DNA from: Acetivibrio clariflavus DSM 19732
Lineage (GTDB): Bacteria; Bacillota; Clostridia; Acetivibrionales; Acetivibrionaceae
DNA length: 64,000 nt
Assembly (NCBI RefSeq): GCF_000237085.1
Contig: NC_016627.1
Span: 3,534,118-3,598,117, forward strand
Reading direction: 5' to 3'
Shown here: positions 1 through 10,054 of the stretch, piece by piece
How positions within the stretch are numbered: the first letter of the stretch is position 1
Layout: each line of letters starts with the position of its first letter
The notes under the pieces: generated by a model
What the model was told of the DNA's origin: nothing
Seen by the model: only the letters and a program-made list of their open reading frames with translations
Database searches by the model: none
Position numbers and translations under genes: made by a program

Positions 1-565
1 GTAGAATATCTCCTTATATTTATCAAAATCTTCAACTTTATATTCTATTTCACCAAATCTATTTTCCAATTCTATAATAATTTCCTTATCTATCGGCAAT
101 CTTACAGGTCCATTGTAATTGTCATTGCAAAGAACAAATTTGGAATATTTCTCAAGAATCTCGTTTACATGTTCTTTATTCTCTAAATATTTTGCTTTTG
201 TAAATCTTGTCGCATCATCTCCACCACCGGTTTTAATGTGTGTATAATTCTCGTCAGTCTTATCCACTATAACTTGGTCCTGATTAATTAAGTCTACAAT
301 CCAATTATTATAATAAGGTTTTATTTTTCCCATAAATTCGCTATTGTTATAATCAGGAAAATCATAGCTTGATGGAAAATATATTTCACCATTAAATAAA
401 ATTGGACCATGATATAATTCATCGTCTGTAAGCCTTTTTGCAGCATAATTACTGCCACTTTTCATTGCTCCTAAAAATATAGAAAAAGAAATAACCCCAA
501 GAACACATATTATTAAAAAAAATTACAAAACTTTTAACCCCTCTGCTCTTTTTATTACTATACAT
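1..565 (-). pseudogene. Membrane-anchored protein of unknown function, partial, apparent frameshift
   Basis: I do not recognise this family. Translating the minus strand from an ATG at 565 (preceded by an AGAAAGGA ribosome binding site about 10 bases upstream) gives a short basic start (MYSNKKSRGVKSFV) and then a hydrophobic stretch. A run of eight T on the coding strand (plus-strand A at 515-522) shifts the frame. The other frame then continues as a membrane segment (LIICVLGVISFSIFLGA) and an open, polar domain to the window edge, with no stop from about 510 to 1. Seven or ten T would join the two parts into one protein with an N-terminal anchor and an outside domain. The C-terminus is outside the window. 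It could be a real frameshift, a slippage site or a sequencing error. Confidence 0.55.
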
Positions 566-935
566 ATTCTACTATTCCTTTCTAAAACAATTTTACAAAC
601 TTGAAATCAAATATACTATAAACTTTAATTTAATCGGTTGTGCTATCTAATAATATAATATCCAATCAGATATACTAATCTAACTTATCTTATATTACAA
701 CCATAGTCGCGACAAGTACTTTACTATATACTTGTTTATTTATATTGTTTACTACAACCTTTATTAAATATATATTTCACAACCTGCTGCTATTTCAATA
801 AAAATATATGTAGTTTTCCTTAATATTAAGTTTTAAATCCGTTTTCATACTACATTGTTAATAATAATCTTTTTATTATATTTAGGAATATAACATAACA
901 ATTAAAGGTCGCCAATAACATATATACAAAAAATA
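566..935. other. AT-rich intergenic region
   Basis: About 370 bases between the partial membrane protein and the terminator of the glucan synthase gene. It is very AT-rich and I see no open frame with a ribosome binding site, no RNA gene and no clear repeat. It should contain the promoter of the leftward gene that starts at 565. Confidence 0.4.
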
Positions 936-974
936 TACCCTGTCGAATCACAGCATTTCCAGATCAACAGGGTA
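936..974 (-). terminator. Intrinsic terminator of the glucan synthase gene
   Basis: The arms TACCCTGT (936-943) and ACAGGGTA (967-974) pair. On the minus strand the stem is followed by a T-rich run (ATATTTTTT). It lies 20 bases past the stop codon of the 2921-residue gene. Confidence 0.8.
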
Positions 975-993
975 GTATTTAATCTTATATTAA

Positions 994-3900
994 CTATTTT
1001 CCCATAATCACTTCCGCTTTATGTTCCTTTTTGTCATCTACCAGAGCAATTATTTTATCTTCAAGTTCCTTTCCGTCCAGGATTACCTTTTTAACCCCTT
1101 TGTTAACACCTTCCGGGTTTTTTATTGTTATATAATATTGTGTATCTTTGTATTTATACTTAATATCAAAGTCCTTCCATTCTTTAGGTATACATGGGTC
1201 TATAGACAGCCTGTCTCCATTCTTTTTAAATCCAAGAATGTATTCAACGCCAACCCTGTACATCCAGCCTGCGGCTCCGGTATACCATGACCATCCTCCC
1301 CGGCCTGTATGGGGTTCAACCGAATATACATCCGCAGCAATTATATAAGGTTCTGCTTTATATTTGGAAATCTCAATCTGCGTCTTTGCATGATTAATTG
1401 GATTTATCAAATTGAACAATTCGGTTGCTTTATCACCGTCCCCAAGCATTGCAAAGGCCATGACAACCCAGCAGGCTGCGTGGGTATACTGTCCTCCGTT
1501 TTCCCTTACTCCGGGAACATAGCTTTTTATATAACCAGGTTCCAAATCACCTTCGTCAAAAGGAGGTGTAAGAAGTTTAATAAGTCCTTCATCCCTTTTT
1601 ACAAGGTAGTTTTCCAGAGCATTCATTGCCATATTGATTCTATCCTTGTTACCGGCACCGGATATAACCGCCCATGACTGAGCAAGGGAGTCAATTTGGC
1701 ATTCACTGTTCTGAATAGATCCCAGCGGCCGTCCGTCGTCAAAATATGCCCTCCTGTACCAGTTTCCATCCCAGGCATTTTCTTCAATAGCTTTTGCAAT
1801 TTCCATTGCAATGTTGGAATATCTCTCAGCCCGTTCTTCTTCTCCAAAGCTTTGGCAAATAGGAACAAACTTCGTCAGGATTGAGTACAAAAACCATCCT
1901 AACCAAACGCTTTCTCCTTTTCCTTTGTTGCCAACGGTATTCATTCCATCGTTCCAGTCACCGGATCCAATTAAAGGAATCCCATGCTCGCCGAATTTCA
2001 GCGACCTCTCAATAGCCCTTATGCAATGGTCATATAGTGTCGATTTTTCATCGGACACTCTTGGAATCCTGTAACTTTCATCTTCAAAATCCTTTAATGG
2101 TTCATCTTCCAAAAACGGAGTTTCAATTTTCAATATATCACTATCTCCGGTAATTCTTATATACTCGGCTGTTACAAAAGGCAGCCATAAAAGGTCGTCG
2201 GAAAATCTTGTCCTTGTACCCTTATATTTTTCTTCGTGCCACCAATGCTGAACATCTCCTTCAACAAACTGGTGTTTTGAATGAAGCAGTATTTGCTCCT
2301 TTGTTATCTCCGGCATTACATGTGCCACCGAGAGGCAATCCTGTAACTGGTCCCTAAAACCATATGCACCTCCCGACTGATAAAAGGCCGATCGTGTCCA
2401 CATTCTGCACGACAGAACCTGATACATAAGCCAGCCGTTAAGCATATAATCAATAGCCTTATCCGGTGTGGAAACCTGCAGGATTTCCAGTTTTTCCTTC
2501 CAGAAATTCTTTGCCTCACCAAGAGCTTTTTTTACTTCTTCTACCTTCCTGTACTTATTTACCATTTCTTCTACTTCGGTGATGCTGCTACCTTCACCTA
2601 AAGCAAATACAATTTCTTTTTCTTCTCCGGGATCAAATTCCAAAAATATTCCCAACGCTACACAAGGATCCAGACCTGCACCCACTGTTTCCGACAGCTT
2701 TTGCCTTCTTAACCCGGGAGGATTTGTCAAGGCACCTCCTGCCAAAAACTCTTTCCTGTCGCAGGTAAAAGTTCTGTCTTTTATAGAGGTGTCGACATAG
2801 GCTATTCTTCCGGGAAATTCATCATTGTAAGTATTTCTTATTAATATTGCACCCGTTTTATGCCTTTCGGTGCTAATATGCGAAGCAGTAAACTGGTCGC
2901 TTACACCAAGTACAGGGCGGATGTAATAGTATAAGCCTAATTTTCTTGATGAATCACTTGTGTTTTTCAGTCTTACCAAACTCAGCTTCACGTTATCCTT
3001 CACCGGCACAAACTGTGTCAATTCCTGTTCAAATCCATGCCCTGAGTTCCTGAAAATACTATATCCAAACCCGTGTATAGCTGAGTATGTCTCATTCTCC
3101 CGTATTGGCAAAGCAGTAATATTCCACACTTCTCCCGTATCGTCATCGGTGACATAAATAATTTCACCGGGTGTATCGGAAACAGGGTCATTAGACCACG
3201 GAGTCAATTTATTTTCACGGCTGTTTTCATGCCATGTGTATCCACCGCCGGATTCTGTAACAATAAATCCGAATTTCCGGTTGGATATTACGTTAGTCCA
3301 CGGCAAAGGAGTGGTAATACCGCTTTTCAATACAATTTCATATTCTTTGCCGTCATTTTTAAAGCCTCCTATACCGTTGAAAAATTGCAGATCCGAATTT
3401 TCAGCGTATTTATTCTGATATTTCTTTATGGTGCCTTTATATTCTTTCAATTGCGGCAAATGGTTTTCATTTTTGATATAAAGCTGTTCTCTCAAATCTC
3501 CGGCACTGCCCTTAAGTACCACCCGGGCTGCCGCACAGATCAGATTGATATCCTCTTCCGGAAGATTGCTCTTTTTAATTACAAAAACTCCACCGGGTTT
3601 GTTTATCATATCATGAGCATGGCTTGAGGAGAGGATGTCGAATAAAAGTCCCTGCAAGGGGTTGGTATAGCTGTTTTCCTCCTCGTTCAATATCACAAGG
3701 TCCACTTTTAAATTCTTATATTTCCAATATTCATGAGCTTTTAACAGTTCATAGACAATATCTATATCATCTGTCTTTTCCAGTGTTAATAACACAATGG
3801 GTATATCCCCGGATATGCCATAAGCCCATAATCCGCTTTGACCTTTGGTATTATTTATTATGCATTCCATTCTCAGCTTCTGTGCCGGACTTATGAACAA

Positions 3901-6900
3901 AATATGGGATAAAAGTTCCTGATAAAACTCAATTTCAGAAGCTTTAAGGTTCAAATACCTTGCCTCCACACGACTTCTGGTTGCAGCCAGGTTAAATTCC
4001 TCCGGTATAATCTCCGGATTAATATATTTGGCTGCCAAATCCAACACAGCACCCCTGTTTTCACCTACCGCCACAACAAGGTTCACTTTAGCAGTTTTTC
4101 CCGGCTCTATTTTTAACATGCACCGCATGCTCATAATGGGGTCAAGAACCGGACCTACTGTATTGGTCAAAGGTTTTCTCTCTTCAATAACCTGAGGATT
4201 GGTTACATTTCTTCCTCTTCCAATAAATTTGAACCGGTCGGTTTCATATTGCAGGCCTCCTACTGCTTCTCCTTCAATTGTCATCAGATTTAACGACCAA
4301 ACCGGTTTATCATTTTCAGACCGGGGTCTTCTGTTGGCTATAAGGCAATTCAGTTCAGGAATAAACTCCGTCCTTATAAACAAGTTGCTGAACGCAGGAT
4401 GCGCCACATCGGTACCATGCTGCGCCAAAACCAGTTCATAGTAACTGCTGACCTCGAGGACACAAGTTTCATTCCCATGATTGGTAAAAGTCAGCCTCCT
4501 TATTTCTGCGTTGTCATTGGAACTGACAACCACTTCAGTCACCGTATCAATATCCCCATCCCTTCTATGGTATTTGGCCACTCCTGAAGTAAATACCACG
4601 TTATACATATCCGGTCTTTTGTCTGCAGGTGAATAGGTGGAAGACCATATTGTGTTTGTATTGGTGTTTCTTATATAAAAGAATATACCGTAATTATCAA
4701 GGGTAATGTCTTCCCTCCAACGGGTTACGTCAATCATACTGTTTCTGCTGTAACCGGTTCCTCTGTCGGTAACCATTACCGAATAGCTTCCGTTGGATAA
4801 AATATGGGCCTTCGGCAGCTCATAATCCGGATGGCTGTATTCTCTTAATGAATCCTCAACATCATAAGTGACATCGGTAAAGGGAAGTATCTTTTCCTTA
4901 TTTTCTTTAGTAAAGATTATATTGGCCGGTACTTTTTCCTGAAGCAGAAGTTTCGCTGCATTAACTACCGGATCATTGTGGAAACGTTGCTGCATTACAT
5001 TTCCATTTATATAATTGTTAAGTGCCACAAGGCTCATTCCCTGATGATGAGCCATATAACTCTTTACTATGGCATATTTGGAGCCAATGGGCAGTCTCTC
5101 CGGAGTGTAATCTATTGCCTCGTAATAGCCATAGGGCCCGTTTGCACCTTCTGCCGCCAATCTTTTAAGGTTTTTAACCGAATCGTGGGGGTCAACGGGC
5201 AATGCAAGCATAGTGGCATAAGGTGCCACAACCATATCTTCCGCCAAGCCCCTTTTCAGTCCAAGCCATGGCACGCCAAAGGCTTTATACTGGTAATCAA
5301 GCTTAATGTCAAAGGAATAAAAGCCTGACTCGGAAGTTCCCCATGGCACATTTCTCTGTTTCCCATATTTCTTTTGACTTCTCAGTACAAAGGCATAGGT
5401 CTCGTCCAATAAGGTGTTTTTAACACTTTTCATTATCAGCAAAGGCATAAAATATTCAAACATGGTTCCGCTCCAGGATACCATACCCTTATAGCGGTCT
5501 ATCCGGGTAAGGGTTCTGCCAAGCTTAAACCAATGCTGTGCATCCACTTCTCCTCTTGCTATGGCAATAAAGCTTGTCTGCCTTGCTTCGGAAGCAAGCA
5601 GGTCATAGTAGGAGTTTGTCAAACTGCCTTCTTCGATATTATAACCAATGGAAAACAATTGCCTTTTCTTGTCATACAAATGGATGAATTCAGTCTCACA
5701 GGATATTTTATCAATTCTGTCAACCAAATAATTATAATTTGAGATAAGCTGTTCCGCGTTTTGAATTGATTTTTCCAACTCATGTTTCAACCGGTCCAGC
5801 CAATTCTTTATATTCACCAAATGGTTTTCTCGGCTTTTGGCAATGGTTTTATTAAGCTTGTCTATCTCGAATTTAATTTTCTTGTAATGTTCCGGCAATT
5901 TCACCAGAGGGACATTTAGCCTAAATAGGTTCAATATAGTTTCCATCGGTTTTTCAATATCACTTTTATAAGCCCTCTTCTCCCATTCCTCAGGCATTTC
6001 AAACAGCAAATGACTCCAGGAATAGTAATTGTTCAATTCACTTTTAAAAAGTGATACCATGTGTTCCACTTTTCGTGCCCATACATTTACTTTTTTGTCG
6101 TTATTGCCATACTTTCCTCCAAGTTTGTCCAAAGCTCCAATCCAAAGCCTTAAATCGAAATTTCCCGCTTTGTCAAAACTGGCTGCAAAGCTTTCCAGTT
6201 CGTCGGTTTCATATAAATTTTGCTTTGCTTCCCTTTCGGCTAAAATAACCGTATCTTTAATTCCGTCCACAAACACTCTTTCAATTAACGGTCGGTTTAA
6301 ATACTCGATAAACCCTTCTTTTAAAGTAATAAGATAGCAAACGAAATTTCCGCTGTCTACTGTTGAAATGTACCTCGGTTTTAACGTATCAAGAGTACGC
6401 GTATCATACCAGTTATAAAGATGGCCGTTCCACTTGTCCATCTTTTCAATGGTAGTAACTGTCCGCTTTACAATTCTGTACATTTCTTCAGTACCAATAT
6501 ATCCGAAATCTCTTGCACTTAAAGTCGCCAATAGCCCAAGACCTATATTTGTAGGCGAAGTTCTGTAGGCAATCCCGTTTGGCGGTTCTTCCTGATAGTT
6601 GTCAGGTGCCAGGTAGTTGTTCTTACTGTTTACAAACTCTTCATAGTACCTCCAGGTCTTTCTGGCTGTAACTCTAAGTTCGAGCAAATCATTACTATCT
6701 AAAGGCTCAATTGATTTTACTTCTTCCTGGCTTACCCTAAAGGCTATATAGGGTGAAACAAACCATACCAGGCAAACTGCAAAAGCCCAAACAGCCCATT
6801 GCGGCTTAAGCAGCAATGCCAGTGCAAAAACTATGACTGCCTCAATGACACCTATTTTCATTTTTGCAATATAACTTCTTAAAGTGTTCTTAAGTGTCTT

Positions 6901-9759
6901 TTCGGTATCCAAAGCAGTTACCCATTCAAGCATGTTTCTTTTGGTTATAAATACTCTAACCAAAGAAATTGCAATTGCGTTAGCCATAAGGTATGCCTGA
7001 TAGGGCAAAAACACAAATTGCAGTGTTATTTGCAGGAAGACTGCTTTCAACCCGCAAATAACGGGAATATATCTTCTCGAAAGCATTACTCTAACCGGCT
7101 TGTAAACCAGATAGTCAAATCCTGACAAAATAAAGGGAAAATACATAAAAAGCAGAATAATCCCTGTCCATGCCAGAGTATTTCCCGGAAATATGCTAAA
7201 GCCAAAAAATGCAATCAGCATAAGAAAGGGGGCAACCAGGCTTCTTCTAAGATTGTCGATTATCTTCCACTTTGATACTGCCGTTATTGGGTTTGCTATT
7301 TCTTTACCGAACCTGTTACTTATTTTACGCCCAATCCACGGCAAAAGCTGCCAGTCTCCCCGCACCCAGCGATGGAGTCTCATGGCATAGGAATTGTACT
7401 TTGACGGATACCCGTCAATCAGTTCAAGGTCACTGACCAACCCTGTCCTTATATATGAACCTTCAAGCAAATCATGACTAAGCACGGTGTTTTCGGGAAT
7501 TGCATCGCCCAAAAGTTTTTGAAACACCTCAATATCATAGATACCTTTTCCCGTAAAAATACCTTCACCGAATAAGTCCTGATAAACATCGGATACTGCA
7601 CAGGCATAAGGATCTATCCCCTCTTCACCAGCAAAAATTCTTGAAAACAGCGATTTATTGACACTCTCAATGTCAAATCCTATTCTTGGCTGCATAAGCC
7701 CGTAACCCTTGACTACAATGCCTCTTTTCTCGTCAATTTCAGGTAAATTTAACGGATGGGCCATTGTGCCTATTAGTTTTTTGGCAGTACCCAAAGGCAA
7801 TACTGTATCGGCATCCAATGTAATTACATACTTCACCTTAGGCAAAAGGGATATATCGGTTGAAGTTATACTATAACTTGTCTTTTTTGAACCTAAAAGC
7901 ATGTCGTTAAACTCCAAAAGAGCTCCCCTTTTTCGTTCCCATCCCATCCATTTCTTCTGTCTGTCATTGAATTGTCTGTGTCTGTGAAAAAAGAAAAATA
8001 TATCCTTGCCATCCTTGCTGTACTTCTTGTTTAGTTCCTTTATTCTTTCCAAAGCTGTAGTGATTATTTTACTGTCACCGTCCAAATCCTTGCTGTCCGA
8101 ATCCTTATAGTCCCCCGCCAGAGCAAAGTACAAGTTCTTTTCCCGGTTGGAAAGATAGTATACCTCAAGATTATCTATCAACTCCTTTGCCCTTTTTTCA
8201 TCGGGCAGCAGTGCCGGAATAACTACCATTGTGCTATACTCTTCCGGTATACCGTCTCTTAATTCAATTCTTGGAAAAAATGAAGGTTTAAATAAATGAT
8301 TCAGTATCCAGTTGATAAAATTTACAGAAACATCGGATACCGGTATTAGCACAACCAAAATACTAAGCAATGCCAGTGCGCCGTTAAATTTATGAGCACT
8401 GTTGAATACATACCGGGCAATCAGTAAACTTATCAAAACAGTAATTATACTTACAGAACCAATATACAAAGTAAGGGGTCTTTTTCTTACAAACTCGGAA
8501 AATGCCTTGTTAAAAGTTTTGTCAGGGCCAATTTCTTCCCTAAGCTGTTTTACCCCTTCATCAATTATATAGTAACCTACATGAATTTTCTTCCTGAAAC
8601 TAATTTCGTTTAAATCTTCCCTATTTTCCATCGCCCTTTTTGCAAGCTCAACAACCTTGTTGGCTATATGTTTTTCCGATACATCAAATTCCAAGGCCAA
8701 CTCTTCAATTTTCTTCCTATAATAGTTTTTTGACGATAAATCCATGAGATTGTAGGTTCCATCCGGGTCAGTTCTTAAAATCTCCTCCACCTTGCTTAAT
8801 GCCTCAAAAATTTCCACCCAATCACAGGAAGAAATATATTTCAGGCTTATTATGCAGTTGCCTATTGATCCTTTTCTTGCAGTTTGTTCGCTGTGCTCTT
8901 TATGGGTAATGTAATCAATACTTGTACCATTCATACCCAAAATATCATCTATCTGACGGAGGACATGGGCATAAGCCCTCCCCATTTTTCTAAGTCTGTA
9001 AGCAAGATGTTCTATAAAAGCCGAATTGATTTTGTATTCCCCTTTAATTTCATTTTTAATGGCATGAATAAGCTTATCGGCGTCAATTCCGTTTTCGCTT
9101 TTAACCGCTGAAATTATTTCTTCTACCTTTCGTCTCTGTCTCTGAGTCTTTTCAATTGTTTGACATATATATCTTATATTTTCAATCAAAGCAAGCTTAA
9201 GCATAATCGGCAGTGCCCATAGTTCCCTGCTTGCAAGAGTCTTGTGGGACTGATAGGCTTTAATGTAATTGACAAGTACTTTTTCATCAATTCTGCCATC
9301 GGTATGGGACACAAGTTCAAGAGCAACAGTATATATTCTTGCATATCCTTTTAAAGGACCGGAACTTAGCATAGGAAGTTTTGAATAATATTCCTTGCTC
9401 AAATCTTTCCTGACACTCTTTACCTGTTCCTCAATAATATAAAAATTATCAAGGAGCCATTCAGCGGCAGGTGTTGTTCCGATTTCCCTCTTTATATCTT
9501 CATTCAATGATTTGTATACCGACAATATATACCGATAATTCTCATTCAATCTCGGAACAGGCCAATTAAAGAATTTTAACTTTTTAGAGACAGCATGGTC
9601 ATAGGCAATTTCTATTGCGTAAGCTTCGAGCTCATCGGCATTTAGCAAAGCATCCCTTATTTTAATTTTTTCCTCTTTCGATTTCAGCAATATTAAACAA
9701 GAGGCAAAAACGAATATTATCAGAGCAGCAAACAAATATAAAATTATGTATTCACGCAT
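994..9759 (-). CDS. Cyclic beta-1,2-glucan synthase-like protein (GT84/GH94, NdvB type)
   Basis: A 2921-residue multidomain membrane protein with the architecture of the NdvB/Chv cyclic glucan synthases. It has an N-terminal membrane helix (about residues 7-24), a further hydrophobic pair near 430-490, and a glycosyltransferase domain with a DADTV metal-binding motif near residue 648 and a RWVRGDWQ motif near 800. Several membrane helices follow to about 1010, then a glycoamylase-like domain and a C-terminal GH94 phosphorylase-like half with GFRDQLQD and GSGDWNDGMN (about residue 2600, the expected catalytic Asp region). Family members polymerise glucose from UDP-glucose into beta-1,2-glucan and set chain length by phosphorolysis. 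Whether this one makes cyclic or linear glucan cannot be told from sequence. It stands alone with its own terminator. A Gram-positive host is less usual than the classic Rhizobium and Brucella cases. Confidence 0.88.
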   Translation of the reverse strand: MREYIILYLFAALIIFVFASCLILLKSKEEKIKIRDALLNADELEAYAIEIAYDHAVSKKLKFFNWPVPRLNENYRYILSVYKSLNEDIKREIGTTPAAEWLLDNFYIIEEQVKSVRKDLSKEYYSKLPMLSSGPLKGYARIYTVALELVSHTDGRIDEKVLVNYIKAYQSHKTLASRELWALPIMLKLALIENIRYICQTIEKTQRQRRKVEEIISAVKSENGIDADKLIHAIKNEIKGEYKINSAFIEHLAYRLRKMGRAYAHVLRQIDDILGMNGTSIDYITHKEHSEQTARKGSIGNCIISLKYISSCDWVEIFEALSKVEEILRTDPDGTYNLMDLSSKNYYRKKIEELALEFDVSEKHIANKVVELAKRAMENREDLNEISFRKKIHVGYYIIDEGVKQLREEIGPDKTFNKAFSEFVRKRPLTLYIGSVSIITVLISLLIARYVFNSAHKFNGALALLSILVVLIPVSDVSVNFINWILNHLFKPSFFPRIELRDGIPEEYSTMVVIPALLPDEKRAKELIDNLEVYYLSNREKNLYFALAGDYKDSDSKDLDGDSKIITTALERIKELNKKYSKDGKDIFFFFHRHRQFNDRQKKWMGWERKRGALLEFNDMLLGSKKTSYSITSTDISLLPKVKYVITLDADTVLPLGTAKKLIGTMAHPLNLPEIDEKRGIVVKGYGLMQPRIGFDIESVNKSLFSRIFAGEEGIDPYACAVSDVYQDLFGEGIFTGKGIYDIEVFQKLLGDAIPENTVLSHDLLEGSYIRTGLVSDLELIDGYPSKYNSYAMRLHRWVRGDWQLLPWIGRKISNRFGKEIANPITAVSKWKIIDNLRRSLVAPFLMLIAFFGFSIFPGNTLAWTGIILLFMYFPFILSGFDYLVYKPVRVMLSRRYIPVICGLKAVFLQITLQFVFLPYQAYLMANAIAISLVRVFITKRNMLEWVTALDTEKTLKNTLRSYIAKMKIGVIEAVIVFALALLLKPQWAVWAFAVCLVWFVSPYIAFRVSQEEVKSIEPLDSNDLLELRVTARKTWRYYEEFVNSKNNYLAPDNYQEEPPNGIAYRTSPTNIGLGLLATLSARDFGYIGTEEMYRIVKRTVTTIEKMDKWNGHLYNWYDTRTLDTLKPRYISTVDSGNFVCYLITLKEGFIEYLNRPLIERVFVDGIKDTVILAEREAKQNLYETDELESFAASFDKAGNFDLRLWIGALDKLGGKYGNNDKKVNVWARKVEHMVSLFKSELNNYYSWSHLLFEMPEEWEKRAYKSDIEKPMETILNLFRLNVPLVKLPEHYKKIKFEIDKLNKTIAKSRENHLVNIKNWLDRLKHELEKSIQNAEQLISNYNYLVDRIDKISCETEFIHLYDKKRQLFSIGYNIEEGSLTNSYYDLLASEARQTSFIAIARGEVDAQHWFKLGRTLTRIDRYKGMVSWSGTMFEYFMPLLIMKSVKNTLLDETYAFVLRSQKKYGKQRNVPWGTSESGFYSFDIKLDYQYKAFGVPWLGLKRGLAEDMVVAPYATMLALPVDPHDSVKNLKRLAAEGANGPYGYYEAIDYTPERLPIGSKYAIVKSYMAHHQGMSLVALNNYINGNVMQQRFHNDPVVNAAKLLLQEKVPANIIFTKENKEKILPFTDVTYDVEDSLREYSHPDYELPKAHILSNGSYSVMVTDRGTGYSRNSMIDVTRWREDITLDNYGIFFYIRNTNTNTIWSSTYSPADKRPDMYNVVFTSGVAKYHRRDGDIDTVTEVVVSSNDNAEIRRLTFTNHGNETCVLEVSSYYELVLAQHGTDVAHPAFSNLFIRTEFIPELNCLIANRRPRSENDKPVWSLNLMTIEGEAVGGLQYETDRFKFIGRGRNVTNPQVIEERKPLTNTVGPVLDPIMSMRCMLKIEPGKTAKVNLVVAVGENRGAVLDLAAKYINPEIIPEEFNLAATRSRVEARYLNLKASEIEFYQELLSHILFISPAQKLRMECIINNTKGQSGLWAYGISGDIPIVLLTLEKTDDIDIVYELLKAHEYWKYKNLKVDLVILNEEENSYTNPLQGLLFDILSSSHAHDMINKPGGVFVIKKSNLPEEDINLICAAARVVLKGSAGDLREQLYIKNENHLPQLKEYKGTIKKYQNKYAENSDLQFFNGIGGFKNDGKEYEIVLKSGITTPLPWTNVISNRKFGFIVTESGGGYTWHENSRENKLTPWSNDPVSDTPGEIIYVTDDDTGEVWNITALPIRENETYSAIHGFGYSIFRNSGHGFEQELTQFVPVKDNVKLSLVRLKNTSDSSRKLGLYYYIRPVLGVSDQFTASHISTERHKTGAILIRNTYNDEFPGRIAYVDTSIKDRTFTCDRKEFLAGGALTNPPGLRRQKLSETVGAGLDPCVALGIFLEFDPGEEKEIVFALGEGSSITEVEEMVNKYRKVEEVKKALGEAKNFWKEKLEILQVSTPDKAIDYMLNGWLMYQVLSCRMWTRSAFYQSGGAYGFRDQLQDCLSVAHVMPEITKEQILLHSKHQFVEGDVQHWWHEEKYKGTRTRFSDDLLWLPFVTAEYIRITGDSDILKIETPFLEDEPLKDFEDESYRIPRVSDEKSTLYDHCIRAIERSLKFGEHGIPLIGSGDWNDGMNTVGNKGKGESVWLGWFLYSILTKFVPICQSFGEEERAERYSNIAMEIAKAIEENAWDGNWYRRAYFDDGRPLGSIQNSECQIDSLAQSWAVISGAGNKDRINMAMNALENYLVKRDEGLIKLLTPPFDEGDLEPGYIKSYVPGVRENGGQYTHAACWVVMAFAMLGDGDKATELFNLINPINHAKTQIEISKYKAEPYIIAADVYSVEPHTGRGGWSWYTGAAGWMYRVGVEYILGFKKNGDRLSIDPCIPKEWKDFDIKYKYKDTQYYITIKNPEGVNKGVKKVILDGKELEDKIIALVDDKKEHKAEVIMGK

Positions 9760-9956
9760 TGTAGCCTACCAACTCCTGTTAAATATTTTGGTATATCAAA
9801 AATATAGCTTACGATATAAAAAGTATTTTTAGTATATGCTGAAAAGAAATATTAAAACATGTCTAGAGTTATTTTTCCCAAAAAGTTTGTTTTTTAGAAT
9901 AAAATCTTCGCCTATTGCTGTTCTGAAATCCACCTGTCTTTTATTTAAAACAGGCA

Positions 9957-10010
9957 TAAAAAAATCGAGAAAAAGACAGGTGATTATTTTACCTACTTAC
10001 TCGATTTTCT
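9957..10010 (-). terminator. Intrinsic terminator of the GH9-dockerin gene
   Basis: On the minus strand a long stem (AATCGAG...ACCTAC-type arms closing with CTCGATT) is followed by seven T. It lies about 45 bases past the GH9 stop codon. Confidence 0.75.
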
Positions 10011-10054
10011 ATGGTCATATGTTTTTCTTATGTTAATTAATGACCAAAAGCCTC

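Noticed and set aside
7181-7201. A further copy of the ATTTCCCGGGAAAT element inside the glucan synthase gene
   Set aside because: Only the short core is similar (ATTTCCCGGAAAT), and the flanking 37-bp sequence and Spo0A-like box are absent.
1021-9111. Many plus-strand open frames of 60-130 codons across the glucan synthase gene
   Set aside because: They lie fully antisense to a conserved 2921-residue gene, lack ribosome binding sites and show no recognisable domains.
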